A stretch of 46,952 nucleotides of DNA. It comes from Coprinopsis marcescibilis (lineage: Eukaryota > Basidiomycota > Agaricomycetes > Agaricales > Psathyrellaceae). The DNA lies in contig ML210363.1 in NCBI GenBank assembly GCA_004369085.1, forward strand, positions 1 through 46,952. The letters run 5' to 3'. The notes under the pieces are model-generated. The model was not told where the DNA came from, did not search any database, and saw nothing but the letters and a program-made list of their open reading frames with translations. A program made the position numbers and the translations under genes. Shown here one piece after another: positions 1-11,808 of this stretch. Within the stretch, counting starts at the first letter, position 1, and each line of letters begins with the position of its first letter.

Positions 1-1548
1 TTTGGAATGCCTGTATGCTAGGCTTATATTCTATCTACCTTTTTTTGCAGATCATCCTCTACCTTTTGGTTATTTTTCTAGGTCAAGTGTTTCGGCGTAC
101 AACGGGCCGGTGTATTACTGTACTGATAATCAAGGTCGAAGGGCTGTCGCGCGTGAAAATTCAACCATATACTTCTCGTACACCGTACCAGTGCATCATC
201 CCCGAGTATCTGTTGTCACCAGATGGAGTAGTTCGTGAGACACTCCATGCACGGGCTCGGTCGCATCCAGCTGCCAGGCAATGGGCAGAAGCAAAAGTTT
301 GTTGCTGTCCTGGCAGCGAATTGGTGGAACAGCCACGATCTCGATCTAATCTGATGATGAAATTGCCGCAGCATTGAATCGGGACGATCGTTTGAGTGAT
401 TTTGGTTTGGTTAGGATTCAACACAGCCGTGTCTTTTGAAGCTGAAGATTGGATTATCTCGGCTAGTTTGTTGGTTTTTCCGTGTGCAGGTGGTTGGAGT
501 TAACGTCTGGGATATGATAAACCAAATGTACTACATAGTCCAGGTCAGCTGATGAATGGATTGAATGTACCAAAGGGGGATTTATATCTCAGTTTGGTGT
601 AGCGCACTGAGATGCAAGCCTCCGAACATTGACGAAGAAAATCATACGATCCCAATAAACAACAGCAACCCGAGACAGAATATACGAACAAAGTACGGCG
701 CCTAATATGGCGACGTGCCCCTTATCCAGTATTCAAGTCCTTCCCTTCGTGAAGCGGCCCAGACTCCGGACATCAGTAGGCCCGACGCGCGCACCAGTAC
801 TCACAATTACCGGCGCTTCGGGGCTGTAGAATACCAGCGTACTGGACAGGCTTCTGGGCATCAATCGATTTATACGTGAGCTTTGGCGGCGACCGTTGGT
901 CCGATAGGCCTCGTCGAAGCTTTGCAAATATCGATGGTTCTCGCAGCGTGTAATATGACGGTGTGACTGTAGCTTCGGCGGCGACATATTGGATCAACTC
1001 CGTCCTAAATGTTTGTGCCTATGGTGCTCATAATGGTGTAGGTACATTTGTGAGATCACATAGCCTGCATTGCGAGGGCAATGGGATAGTTTGGATAAGA
1101 AGGTGGTTGGATAGGGTGAAAGAGTCGTCGACACAACAACCATGCGAACGGTTGGGAGATGGTTGCAGCGGGCTGCGGGCTGCGGGCTCGGGAGCAAGTA
1201 GATACCGTGTCTTTGTATCGAATCAGAAGCTTGTGGAATGTATGTTACATTTGACAGATTGTAGTCTGCGAGTCGCCGTGGGGTAGAGATTCTCCACCAT
1301 CTGATAATCATCTAATATTTCTCAGCTACGATGGGGAACATCATCTATCTTGCATCAGCTAATGTAAATAGGGACTTTGGCAACTGCGGTGTGATCCCAC
1401 CTTGTATCATTCTGAGCTACAACATCTGTTGCAAGTGTCCTTAAGAGCTTGGATTCCATGAGCTGCTCACTCAGGTATATTTATAGTTTATAGGAATACT
1501 TTGTAAAATGCAAAGGTTGAAGACAGCAGAACTTTCCTTATCCCGCGG
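1..1548. other. Left-edge region without a confident gene
   Basis: No convincing gene was found here apart from the exon-like frame at 773-1004. Positions about 265-355 resemble 29100-29205: both contain a gctgccaggc-atgggcagaagcaa block followed by a gccacg...cgatctaatct block. The left edge therefore shares dispersed repeat sequence with the 29-kb region. The remaining short frames have no codon pattern or splice context that I would trust. Confidence 0.5.
773..1004 (-). other. Exon-like open frame, unidentified
   Basis: This minus-strand frame of about 75 codons is preceded by a plausible acceptor (…acatttag, ending at 1005). It then reads through a protein-like stretch rich in Tyr, Pro and Lys (…YVAAEATVTPSYYTL…). 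A possible donor (gtattc) lies inside the frame, after a Gln-Tyr-Ala context. No family is recognised. It could be one exon of a decayed gene or chance. Confidence 0.2.
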
Positions 1549-1557
1549 ATATATATA
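1549..1557 (+). promoter_or_regulatory. TATA-like box of 7TM gene A
   Basis: An atatatata tract lies about 120 bp upstream of the ATG at 1676. Genes C and D have TATA-like boxes at a similar distance, which supports a promoter role. The function is inferred. Confidence 0.45.
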
Positions 1558-1675
1558 CCAGCTTATCCACCGCAGCAAGGCCCGTATACTCTCCCAATAG
1601 TACCCCCAACTGCCCCTCTTCCTCTCTCCGTGTTAATTTCCCATCCCACGCGAAACTACATTGATCCAAGGACTC

Positions 1676-2992
1676 ATGGCGCCTGTTTGGACGAAGGAAT
1701 ACATCAATGAATACGGCCTGGTCGCTGCAAAAGCGGTTTACGCAAACTATGTTATCACAATGGCCACCGTAGGTGAGCGGGCAAGGGGAGTGCGATAGAT
1801 CATCGGCGCCATCTAACTATCTCGCAGGAATTCAGCTCTTCATGAACTGCTATGCCTTGGTAGTCTTCTTCGAGACACCGCACGAGAGGAGGCAGGGGAG
1901 AGCGCTTTACCTGATCTCTGGCTGGTTGATATTCGCATTCTACACCATCGGAGCATGCTCCGACATGGCCAAGATTTTTACAGTTCTTCTGGAAGCTTCA
2001 AACGGCCGCGAATATTTGCAAATCGTATCTAGCGCCACTTGGACGAATTTGAACATGATTGCAATCCTACTCGTGTTTGTACTGGGGGACGGACTTTTGG
2101 TCTGTTATTGTCTCTAGAAATGTTATATTCAAGCTGACCTTTATCCACCAAAGATCTATCGATGCTATTTAATTTTGGCTGGAGGCTGGATGTGGGTATT
2201 AGTCCTACCTGTGCTGATGTATCTTTCAGTTATCGGTAAGTACATCATGATCCATTTTATCAATCAGTATACTGTCTAATTATTTGCCTGTTGATATAAA
2301 GCCTTGAGCACAACCGGGGTGGCGCTGATTGCACGGGGCCCACAACATTACACAAATACTACAGCAACCAAAGTGATACTAAGTTCCGACATCCTAGCCT
2401 TCCTGACAAACTTTGTCATAACATCGATACTCTGCTACCGACTAGTGTCAGCCCATCAGGAGTTAACAAGATCCATGCCTTTGGCAGGTAAAGGTTTGGC
2501 AGTTTACAAGACTGCGACGCGCATTCTCGTCGAATCAGCACTTCCGCTCGCAATTGCTGGCATACTCACAACGGCGGTAGACCTCGTTCCCCTGACCACC
2601 AGTACTGGCAGGATCACTGGCTATGAGGGCGACCCAAAGAGTCTGTACATAGTGCATGCTTGCCTGCAACTTATATACCATGCCCTTCAGGTATATAAAC
2701 CTAAAGCTTCCCCTTCATGGAATGCTGATAATCATAACCTCCTCTCCATCAGGCGTTGGCACCCCAGATGATCATCTTCCGGGTTGCAACAGGAAGGTCG
2801 TGGGCAAAGACCAATAAATCAAGTGCTGAAGCCCTCTCCCACTCGCTCGCCTTCAATCGTGACCTCCAACCCGAGGAATCTCAATTCTCTGGCCGACTAA
2901 CCAGGAATGACGAAGAAATAGAAAGAATCGCTGGAGAGCGCCGTCCAGACGCAGAGGCTACCGCCAATGCCAGGTTCAAGCAGCGGCTGTGA
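1676..2992 (+). CDS. Seven-transmembrane receptor-like membrane protein, copy A
   Basis: Five exons: 1676-1772, 1828-2099, 2154-2235, 2302-2690 and 2753-2992. All junctions are in frame and give 359 aa. Seven hydrophobic segments are visible: around YVITMATVGIQLFMNCYAL; the GWLIFAFYTIGA segment; the IAILLVFVLGDGLLIYRCY segment; VLVLPVLMYLSVIAL; FLTNFVITSILCYRL; ILVESALPLAIAGIL; and the segment before PQMIIF. The GDGLL-YRCY motif after the third helix and the ILVESALPL motif in the sixth resemble a large, uncharacterised multi-pass protein family expanded in Agaricomycetes. A polar, probably cytoplasmic tail rich in Asn, Glu and Arg follows. The ATG was chosen because copies B and D begin at the equivalent Met. 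The second intron uses gtctgt...aag, weaker than in the paralogues. Ligand and function are unknown. The next gene (3260-4807) is convergent. Confidence 0.85.
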
Positions 2993-3259
2993 TATTTGGT
3001 GGCCAATTAAATCGTTCGTAGAGTACCCACCCCGGCGCATGTATTTGATGTACACGTGGTAGTTAACGGTAATAGCGACGCGTGGGTAGTAGATGTATCC
3101 CCTCAGTCGGAGATATATCATTGACTATAGACCGATCTCAAGAAAGTCAGCCACGAGTTTGCGATACGTGAAAAGACAGCAGGCCCGGCGCTCTACGTTG
3201 AACCCAGTGAGACGTCCGAACCTGAAGAGCCCACCCAAACCCGTAAACGACTCTCCATC

Positions 3260-4807
3260 TCAGTACTCCACAATAAACTCCCCCTCCCCCTCTCGTTCTC
3301 CAACACCAACCATCTCCCTAATCCCCCGCGCCGCCCTCCTAATATCCTTCAAACCCAGCTGCAGCTTCCCAAGGTCCACCACAACGCTCTTCAACGCTCC
3401 AAACGCCCCTCGCCTCCCATCCACATCTCCCTGCCCAGAATGTCGTCCCAAGCCAAGTACAGCACCGAAAGCTTTCCACGACGCCAAGGCCTCAGCCGAT
3501 GGAGGGAGGGTGAGCGAGGACGCCTGCGAGAGCTGGATGGCTCGATATCGGTCGTGGTCGAGACGTACTACGAGGGATTCCAGTTTATTCTCCGTTCTCG
3601 ATAATGATGATGACGACGACGAGGCCAGTGAGGTAGACGACGAGTACGGGGAGGGTGGTGAAGACGAAGACTGCGCCGACACGGAAAACGAAGATGAAAA
3701 GGACGGACGTGCGGGGGCGGACACTCCCTCTAACCAATCGACCATGCTCCTCGGATCCCTGATGTCGTCGATCGTACAGTAGATGACGAGTTCCCGGAAG
3801 GGACCTTGAGCGCAAAGCTCGTTGATGGTGAAAAAGTGGGTTCTGGGGTCTGCAATGATCATGCACCCAAGTAAGTACGAATGCAGTGTTGATTGCGATG
3901 ATAGATCGTCAATATCATCAGCGGCCAGTGTATTATCAATGTGTGGATGGACGGACGCGGTCAGTTATAAAGGGGTTACTGATGCATTAAGAGGTAGGCA
4001 CATACCATGATGCGGACGCAGCACAAACCCAAACGTTCGAAGGTTAGGAGCGCTCCTGAGTAGCATATCCAGCGTTTTCGCATCATAACTCAGCGCAACA
4101 GAATGCGTTATCACAATCGTGTGCAAGTCACTCAAGATCCTCGGGCCAAGCCTCTCCTCGCACATGTACCTGATCACCTCATGCGCCATCCACCAGTCCA
4201 GTACCTGAACCCCGCATCGCTGCTGGCGTGGCGCGGAGATATGCCGGATACGGGCATCGACAAGGGAGGTTCCGACGAGTGATAGCCTTTGCACGGAGGG
4301 TGCGATAGAATCAATCAAGTCGCGCGGCACATCAACTGCCTCCAATATGATGGAACGCAGGTTCTTTCCGCGGGAGAAGAGTGATTTATAAGCGTCTCGG
4401 ACAGGGGGGTGGCACGGGGCGAGCGAGAGGCGCCACGAGTCGAAGACTACGATCGAGAATTCGCGGAGGGTGTCTTGGACGAGGGCCAGAACGAGCGGGA
4501 TGTGCTTGTCCTTCAGGAACCAGTTATCGGATTCGTAGGTCTCCCGGCAGAGCTGTAGTGAACTGATACGAGAGGTGAGATCCGGGTTCGAAAGGAGGAT
4601 GTCGTGGAGGGATTTCAAGCGGGCGGCAGAGGTGATGCGGGCGCGATGGAAGATGGTCGAGTAGAGGTATGTCCGGAGGGCCTTGGATACGCTGGAACAC
4701 GCCAGAATACTCTGTCTCGCCCGCGATAAGTTGTGACTGTCATATCGCAGCTCGTCCAACGTTTGGAATACCAATTCGAGGGGCAGGCTACTATTCCCGG
4801 ATGACAT
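3260..4807 (-). CDS. F-box-like protein
   Basis: Two exons on the minus strand, 4807-4006 and 3849-3260, with a 156-nt intron (gtatgt...ttgcag), give 463 aa. The N-terminus (MSSGNSSLPLELVFQTLDEL...) followed by SRARQSILACSSVSKALRTYLYSTIF matches the leucine-proline entry and two-helix pattern of fungal F-box proteins. These recruit substrates to SCF ubiquitin ligases through Skp1. Residues about 60-270 show irregular Leu/Ile spacing like a degenerate LRR solenoid. Residues about 317-357 form a long Ser-rich linker, and the C-terminal part is Gly- and Arg-rich. The plus-strand frame at 3093-3782 is its shadow. Its 5' end lies 291 bp from the divergently transcribed CCT3. The F-box assignment rests on the pattern only. 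The large intron could hide a different second exon. Confidence 0.65.
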
Positions 4808-5098
4808 TGATCTGCTGCGTCCGGGTCAAGTGAGCTGATATGGCAGTTCGTCTAGAGCCCTCTCAGGTTCGGGCTTACCAGGTGTGTAGAGTACAAGTTC
4901 AACAGTAACAGTAACAGAACCCAACGTCGGGTAATAAAGCCTGAGAAGCTCGCCCACAATGTCCACGTTTAACCCGACAAGTCAATTCAATCGGAGCTCC
5001 AAACCACGGGATCTGCCGAAGCAGGCTTACGGATGCAATGATGATCAAGCTGGCGCGGTGGATCTTGACAATCGCGACCTCCTTCACCACCCTCCAAA
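4808..5098. promoter_or_regulatory. Shared divergent promoter region, F-box gene / CCT3
   Basis: This 291-bp gap separates the start codons of the F-box-like gene (minus) and CCT3 (plus), so it must hold both 5' ends. No clear TATA box is seen, as is common for housekeeping genes. The truncated CCT3 copies elsewhere in the window lack this region. Confidence 0.5.
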
Positions 5099-7241
5099 AT
5101 GTCCCAAACGCCAGTTTTCGTAATGAGTGAGTCTCAAACAGGTATACACCACTATACAAAATGCTAATGTGACATATAGATGCCGCTCCCCAGCGCCAAA
5201 CTGGGAGAAAAGCACAAATCTCGAACATCACCGCGGCAAAGGTGATTACGATTTGTTTCGCTTTTTTTCTGCGTCTAGTTTCTTACGATTTGGGTGTAGA
5301 CCGTGGCGGATGTTATCAGGACATGTTTAGGCCCCAAAGCCATGCTGAAAATGATTCTGGATCCTATGGGAGGCATCCTGTACGTCCACCTTGTCATACA
5401 CCCGAAACCAGAATCTTCTGACCGCATAACAGGTTGACCAACGATGGAAACGCGATTCTACGTGAAATCGACGTTGCACATCCAGCAGCGAAGAACATGA
5501 TTGAACTTAGCCGGACGCAGGATGAGGAATGTGGCGACGGAACGACAAGTGTCATCATCCTCGGTGCGTTTGACTTCAAATCCCAGCTCTCATCCTTCAT
5601 TTACCATTCAAACAGCTGGCGAAATCCTCGCGCAGTCGCTCTCGCAACTCGAACGCGATATACACCCCGTAGTCATTATCTCGGCCTACAACAAAGCCCT
5701 CAAAGAGGCACTGGAGATCGTCAACCGGATATCAATCCCCATCGACGTCAACGACGACAAGCAGATGCTCGACCTCATCAAAACCTCCATCGGCACAAAG
5801 TTCAGCGTCCGGTGGTCAGATCTCATGACCCGTCTCGCACTCGAAGCAGTCAGAACCGTCTCCTCTGAGGAGAACGGGCACACCGTCGTCGACATCAAGC
5901 GCTACGCACGGGTGGAAAAGGTTCCGGGAGGCGAGATCGAGGACAGCAAGGTCCTCAAGGGCGTCATGATCAACAAGGACATCACCCACCCCAACATGCG
6001 TCGTCTCATCAAGAACCCGCGCATCATCCTTCTCGACTGCCCGCTCGAGTACAAAAAGGGCGAGTCCCAAACAAACATGGAGTTCTCAAAGGCGGACGAC
6101 TGGGCGAGGGCTCAGGAGATCGAGGAGGAGCAGGTCAAGGCGCAGTGCTACAAGCTCCTCGAGCTAAAGCCTGACCTTATCATCACCGAAAAGGGTGTCT
6201 CGGGTGCGTATTCCTAGACTTATTCTCTCTTTTGAGCTCTGTCGTTGATCGTTCCACAGATCTCGCTCAACACGTCTTTGAACGCGCCAACGTGTCCTGC
6301 ATCCGCCGTCTCCGCAAGACGGACAACAACCGTGTCGCTCTCGCTGTCGGTGCGACCATCGTGAACCGAATTGAAGATATCCGGGAAGCGGACGTTGGAA
6401 CCGAGTGTGGTCTTTTCAAAGTCGAGAAAATCGGAGACGAGTGCGTGCCCATCCTCCCTCGACCCTCCACCCACTTCAACCTAACAACCAACTAACCCAC
6501 CTCCACAGATACTTTACCTTCCTCGTCGAATGCACCTCACCCAAAGCCTGCACCGTCCTCCTCCGCGGACCGTCCAAAGACATTTTGAACGAGATCGACC
6601 GCAACCTCGCAGACGCCATGTCCGTCGCCCGCAACGTCGTCTTCAACCCGCGTCTCGCGCCTGGCGGAGGAGCGACCGAGATGGCCATCAGCGTCGGGCT
6701 GCAGGCCAAGGCCAAGAGCATCACGGGCGTGGAGAATGCACCCTTCAGGGCTGTCGCGGATGCGTTCGAGGTCATCCCCCGTACGCTCGTGCAGAACTGT
6801 GGGGGGAATGCGATGAGGGTTTTGACTGAGCTCAGGGTGAGTGGGGGTTTGGGTGTGTGCGGGCTTGTGCTGATTGGTTGTTTAGGCGAAGCATGTTGCT
6901 GGGGAGAATACGTGGGGTTTGGATGGGAATTCGGGTAAGAATGTTGATATGAAGGAGTATGGTTTGTGGGAGTCTGCGAGTGTCAAGGTATGTTCTGCGT
7001 TTATTTTCTTTCGTGTTGTCTTCGATTACCTCGCCCACTAACTCGTCCGTAAACTTGCAGATCCAAACATTCAAAACGGCCATCGAGGTAAGCTTTTGCA
7101 CGTATCTAACTCACGACTGATCGCTCAATTTGTTCTAACCAGGCCGCGCGTATGTTGCTCCGCGTTGATGATGTCGTTGAAGCTATCAGGAAGGAGCGGG
7201 AGCAGACGCAGCCTATGCCTGAGGATATGCAAAACGAGTAG
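5099..7241 (+). CDS. CCT3: T-complex protein 1 subunit gamma (CCT3)
   Basis: Ten exons: 5099-5126, 5180-5241, 5300-5379, 5433-5563, 5616-6203, 6260-6440, 6509-6836, 6886-6987, 7061-7087 and 7143-7241. They give 541 aa, a normal length for this subunit. CCT gamma is one of eight subunits of the cytosolic ring chaperonin TRiC, which folds actin, tubulin and other proteins using ATP. Visible hallmarks are [23 protein letters not shown] near the N-terminus, [11 protein letters not shown], the ATP-binding GDGTTSVI loop (about residues 93-100), [12 protein letters not shown] in the apical domain, and APGGGATEM in the C-terminal equatorial part. The first exon is only 28 nt; its ATG was chosen because it yields [18 protein letters not shown], the expected gamma N-terminus. 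This is the only complete copy here and the likely source of three truncated copies at 17089, 20372 and 42176. Confidence 0.95.
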
Positions 7242-8203
7242 TTAGGTGCACCCGTGGATCGGAGGGGTGAAGTAGACAAGCGGACCGTCGGTCCTGGATG
7301 TCATTGTCATTTCGTGGGCAGTGTTGTGGTTGGGTGATGTTGCTGTTGTACCGTGCCATGTGCCCATCCGAGGTTACGACTCGTCAAGAAGTTAGATTGA
7401 TATACATACAAAGTTGGAACACTAACTTATGTACGATTGAGCGATTCGATTCGACGAATGGTGAAATGCGTGTTAGATGATATTGATAGAATAAGGGTAC
7501 ACCGTTGTTGTTCGTGATTCGATCATGGCTCGCCTTGGGCTCACCAATGGTTTTTTTTTCGAGTTTGAAGTAGTTCGTCATTCAATTCCACACAATCATC
7601 CGTTTCTTATTCCTTGCGGACTCTGGAGGGCACCCGGTAAACTTACATAAGCATCCCCGAGCCCATATACGAGTGTACGTTATGGCCCAAATATATAGCT
7701 CAGTTGCGTTGGACTCGGAGGTCACGATAGCTGTGTAAGTAGTTTACAGCTACAATACATTACCCTTGGTAGCTTAGCATCAGCAGAGAGAAGTCCTGCG
7801 ATGTGGTTGTAGTTCCTTCAGAGAGGTCTTGGCAACAACACGCTAGCTGGTGTGCAGACTAGTGTGGTGGTGTGAAGACCCCCTTTGTGGGTCTTGATTC
7901 GAAGCATTGTTGCGACAAAACACGGATGAGACTACACGTCGAGTGAGTGCCGGATACCTAGAGACTTAGAAAATCGGGGTGCGGTCGGTGGGGACTTTTT
8001 CAGGTGGGAATTTGGCTCTCCGCCTACTCAGCACGTATTATTAGCCTATATCCAGTCAACGATCGAGATATTTGCCAACTTCTTATAGCGCCACCAGTCC
8101 ATACAGCAACATCGTTGGAACCCATCGCCCGATGAAGGGCTACATCTATGGCATCATAAAGCAAAATTCTATTTATAGCTTTGAGGAAACAGAATGCCGT
8201 TCG
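7242..8203. other. CCT3 downstream region, shared with the truncated copies
   Basis: No gene is seen. The first 250 bp (3' UTR, gtggatcggaggg...gtcctggatgtcat) and stretches beyond, such as tcgtcaagaagttagattgatatacat, recur after the CCT3 copies at 18308, 21146 and 43494. The duplicated unit therefore includes this spacer. The part at about 7660-8060 is not found in the other copies and may be private sequence. Confidence 0.6.
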
Positions 8204-8592
8204 TCATCGCACGAGGGCCAGAACGCAACGCAAGATTCCCGATATGCCGCGTACAAGGGAATTGAGAGGGAGACAGATCCAAGCAGTATGCATATGCTGC
8301 TGCTGTTCCTGGTGTCTATCGGACCTTGCGTCGCGCGTTATGGGCCTGTCGGTGCTCATATTTGCAAGTGGAAGCTCCTCCTGTACACCGAGGTCGTCGC
8401 TGCCTGCCGAGGTAAGACGATATGAGCAACGAGCAATGAGCAATGAGCCACCATCGAATGGAGGGAAATTCACGTACATATATCAATTCCATTGTAGGTG
8501 TGTGTGTGGTAATGCAAATGAACGTCCCCCTGGACATCCACGAATTCCCCTCCAAAAATGTTCGTCCACTTTGATTTGTTTAACACGGGCAT
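8204..8592 (-). CDS. Small protein with GGEF-VDVQGDVH motif, copy 1
   Basis: Two exons on the minus strand, 8592-8478 and 8403-8204, with a 74-nt intron (gtacgt...cggcag), encode 104 aa. Exon 1 contains KWTNIFGGEFVDVQGDVHLH. This resembles the short Gly-Gly-x-Phe-x-x-Val-x-Gly-Asp motif that I recall at the N-termini of many basidiomycete orphan and STAND/NACHT proteins; here it stands alone. Exon 2 is rich in Asp, Arg, His and Gln (...HQEQQQHMHTAW...) and ends ILRCVLALVR. Splicing is required because the unspliced frame stops four nucleotides into the intron. It converges on CCT3, and the same pairing recurs in copies 2-4. Its promoter region holds a degenerate cataaaaa near 8733. Function is unknown. 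Confidence 0.55.
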
Positions 8593-9402
8593 TGAGTCGA
8601 CCCAGAATTGAATCGGAGGAGTATTGCGTTTTGTGAAAGGGTGTAGTACACTGTAGCACGATATCGACGTCCGGGTTGATGTTTGGACGCTCAGATGTGG
8701 GGGATCACATAACTTGTCATGCTTCGCTGTTTTTATGCAGCGTTGCCAAGGTTGTTGTGTGCCAGACTGCCATAATTACAATACCGGCAATTTCCGGCCA
8801 GTGGCCTCCAACTATGTAGGCGCCTAATACTGTACTATTTCGACCATTTCGACACGAGGGTAAGCTGTGACCAATCCAATAAAATTTCGATTTCGACAAA
8901 AGGGGGTGGGACCTGTGACCACGTCAAAATTTCGACAGGTTTCAACAGACCAGATGCTGAACAAACCTTCAACACTGACGAAGAAGCAGGCGCACACTTA
9001 GCCGGATCGCTCAGCAGCTTGGAATCAGGTTGTCTCGTACCCATCCATTTTCGGTCGGTGGCGCGTGGGATTTTTAGTGCCACAGTGCCAGATGCTTGGC
9101 GACCATGTGGTATATGAGGTTATACTTCCAAAAGGTAGGAAGCTGTGTCCGGTTTTGAGTTTCTCGGACACAGATGGAACAAGGGATTGGGATAGGTGCA
9201 TGGCTGCGATTGGCTGAAGGTAGCTGCCCCCTCGCATCCTATATAAACCAGTCTGAATTCAAAAGCGCAAACTACCTTCAACATAGGATCAAAACACCCC
9301 TATCACCGATTAGGTGGGTGTTGCTCAATCGGGGGAGGCTGGGCACCGAGACTACTCAGCACGGGTTCCGACTGAGTTCCGAATCTGTCACCCCAACCCT
9401 GC
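8593..9402. other. Small-gene upstream region and unassigned sequence
   Basis: Positions up to about 8760 match the upstream regions of the other small-gene copies (agatgtgggggatcacat block; compare 19310, 22318 and 24683). A tatataaa motif at about 9240-9247 could be a core promoter, but no supported gene follows before the transposon at 9406. Nothing else is recognised. Confidence 0.4.
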
Positions 9403-9405
9403 TTT

Positions 9406-10053
9406 CACTGCTGGCACAGGGTTATAGTGCAGGCCTCAGAATGTTTTCAAAATGTTTGACTAAAGTTTACATCCCGAAATCGCATTTTGGATGGGTCAAA
9501 AGGTTAGATTCCAGGGTCGAGCAAAATACTCGAGAAAGGCTACATTTTGTCATTATTTAGACCTCTAACAGAATGTTAAGTTTAGGATGGATTTTGAAGT
9601 CACCTGTACAGAGCCAATACAGATAATTCTGCCCAAATTTGTACTGAGATCTACGCAGAGTTTCACGTCGTCCAAAATGTTGATTTCAATATTTAACTTG
9701 TGTGACCTCTCAAAATGTGACTTTCGGGCTATAAATGATACATATGGGAAACATTTTGAGCAAAATGCCATATATATCATTTGACGGGCCATAAAAGTCT
9801 ACGTTTCTATTGTCTCTAAATTGAGCCAGAACATAGAGTATGGGACCAATATCGGAAGAGACAATATTCGTGCTATAAATAACATACCACACGAGTTTGG
9901 CGCGAGTCTCTATTGTTACATTACTTTCAAATCTCTTGAGATTCTACCCGTTTCAGAAGGTTTCAAATTAGGTGTGTGTAAATGATTGGTAAACTAGGTA
10001 ACATTTAGTCAAAAGTTTTGCATACATTTTGCTATAATCCCTTGCTGGCAGTG
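9406..10053. mobile_element. Non-autonomous CACTG-ended transposon (CACTA-like)
   Basis: The left end reads CACTGCTGGCACAGGGTTAT. The right end, read inward on the other strand, starts CACTGCCAGCAAGGGATTAT, giving imperfect inverted repeats of about 22 bp. The element is flanked on both sides by TTT (9403-9405 and 10054-10056). CACTG termini with a 3-bp duplication are typical of the CACTA/EnSpm superfamily. The 648-bp interior is AT-rich with only short frames and no transposase, so it would need enzyme supplied in trans. It is related at its ends to the element at 21400-21734. Confidence 0.7.
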
Positions 10054-10056
10054 TTT

Positions 10057-10440
10057 GTATCTAGATCAGGTTGCCAAGGGCGAACAGGCTAAATATTCGT
10101 CCACCGTCACCGTTCAGGTTGTGGGAACGACTTGCCTTGTTTCAACCCCTCTTCAAACTGGACAATGGTTCACACGGTAGGCTCTTTCCTGTCGACGACG
10201 ATAATCCCCGCATCCACAACGACCTCTCGACGTGAATTTTCGACACTTATGTTCATCGCTTCAGCGCATCAATATTCCCGCCGTCCACCTCTTAGCTCTA
10301 TCTGATCTCGATGGAAATCTGCGAAGGAGAACTGGTGGCACGTTGGATGGTATTAGGGGCATGTGGTCGGTAGACGCGCTGTATTGGGTCTTGAGGGTTC
10401 CAGTGTTCCAGGGTGGCGCTTCAGGGCTCGGTTAGCGGTA
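10057..10440. other. Unassigned sequence between transposon and 7TM relic
   Basis: No supported gene. The short frame at 10232-10435 opens directly into the 7TM relic but shows no similarity to the family's upstream exons. It may be unrelated or too decayed to recognise. Confidence 0.3.
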
Positions 10441-10860
10441 TAGTCAGTGCGGCATTGGCGATTACTGCTTTCGGCGGCGGCAGCGTTCCTCGCTATGCCG
10501 GGGACCCCAAGGCGACATGAGTAGCGTACGTGTGCGCTTCGGGTGTGTACTATGCCGTGCAGGTATGCAGTTTATCAGGACTGGATTACACTGAAGTTAC
10601 TTCTCACGCGGACCTCGGTTGATTGAGACTGTATCACCGCAAATGGTCATATTGCGGGTCACTACAGGAAAATCGAGGGCGAAGACTGATAAATCAAGCG
10701 CTGGATACTTTTATCGGTCACTTGCCTTTGATGATGCGCCACAGTGGCGAATATCGTCCCCCTGTCCAACTAACGAGGCATGATGAAGAAATATCCTCGG
10801 AAGAGTGCCGTCCAGACGCAGAGACGAGCTCAAATGTCAGGTATTTGGTTTGAGTATGTG
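10441..10860 (+). pseudogene. 3' relic of a 7TM-family gene (exon 4 end and exon 5)
   Basis: Pieces align to the end of exon 4 of the 7TM family: tatgccggggaccccaaggcg matches the Tyr-x-Gly-Asp-Pro-Lys segment, and tgtactatgccgtgcag|gtatgcag matches the exon 4 donor. After a degraded intron, codons like exon 5 follow (MVILRVTTGKSRAKTDKSSAG...). The tail has frame breaks (a gcatgatga stop pair), then the cgtccagacgcagag motif also seen at 2942 in gene A. Exons 1-3 are not recognisable. It lies just upstream of gene B. Confidence 0.7.
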
Positions 10861-10969
10861 ACGGCCACTGGTACCTAGTACCATCCTGTTGCTGCCGAGA
10901 AGGTGTAACAGGTACTACTACGTCACCTTGTAGCTAATATGTATCGGCGGTTCTGTTATTGGTACGGAC

Positions 10970-11300
10970 ATGATCCCGGACTGCACCAGTGGCCCATTTG
11001 GGTTTGTCCCACAGCCCGATGTGTACTATCTGGCAACACCACGCACCCCTCTATCCCGCGCCTCTCAACCTCTGGCCCCGCACGGTGCGAATGATGGAGG
11101 TGATCCATCGTCGGAGGATGTGGCAGTGCAGCATGTGCGACCGTCTACAGATGGTTCCTGTGAATGGACAGGGTCGCGTTATTCGATGGGATAGGGATAG
11201 GGTTAGGCGCTGGGGTACTAGATCCGAGTATAATGCGAGAAGGATGGCAGATCAAATGGGACGGGTGTTTCGAGTTATCTGACGAGGCATTGCATGTGTA
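10970..11300 (+). repeat. Repeat M, partial copy upstream of gene B
   Basis: The block begins with the catgatcccggactgcacc context. It contains attcgatgggatagggat and ggatggcagatcaaatggg motifs that recur at 39985-40250 upstream of the broken 7TM gene and, more diverged, at 13680-13790. The telomere-like run at about 11188-11208 (gggatagggatagggttagg) is part of this block and not a telomere. Confidence 0.6.
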
Positions 11301-11808
11301 TGGTTCGGCGATAAGTGCGGAGGTGGTGGGATAAGCTGGGAGGTGGTAAGATGCGATTTGAGGATTCGAAGTCCAGAATCGTTGCTGTGTGGGATTGAAG
11401 GTGTGTTTGATATGCGAGATTCGAAGAAGCTAGAATAACGGGATGGCATCATATATATCGCTTCTATGTAGTTGGATCGAATCTAACACGTCTGTGTGAC
11501 TCTCACTGTGCCCGGCCGATGGTTCTTCGTCCATTCAAATGTTCCCGGTATGAAACAAGTGATGTCGGTTGGAAACACCGAATCAAGTGGGAGGGGGGCT
11601 ATCATTATCATATGGTGTTACGCCACCAAATCATGTTCCAGAGATAGGCCATCCCGAGCACGCTGGCTTCTGTACCTAGTACTACGCGCAGAGAGTCCGG
11701 CTAAGAGCAGTCTTGATAAAGTACGCCCCAGACGATCATGTTGCACTCCCCATCTCGCCTTGTTATACCCTCGCCTCCCACGCCAAACGAAATCCAGTAC
11801 ATCCATCG
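11301..11808. promoter_or_regulatory. Upstream region of 7TM gene B
   Basis: No gene. About 300 bp before the ATG is closely matched by 40240-40544 upstream of the 7TM pseudogene (shared ggaaacaccgaatcaagtg and gccaccaaatcatgttccag). The copy at 40545 thus carried its promoter region with it. No clear TATA box is visible. Confidence 0.5.

Noticed and set aside
3093..3782. 229-codon plus-strand frame rich in Asp, Glu and Ser
   Set aside because: It is the antisense of exon 2 of the F-box-like gene; the acidic runs are the complement of its Ser codons.
11183..11210. Telomere-like gggatagggatagggttagg
   Set aside because: A single short run inside repeat M, also present in diverged form at 40047; not an array.
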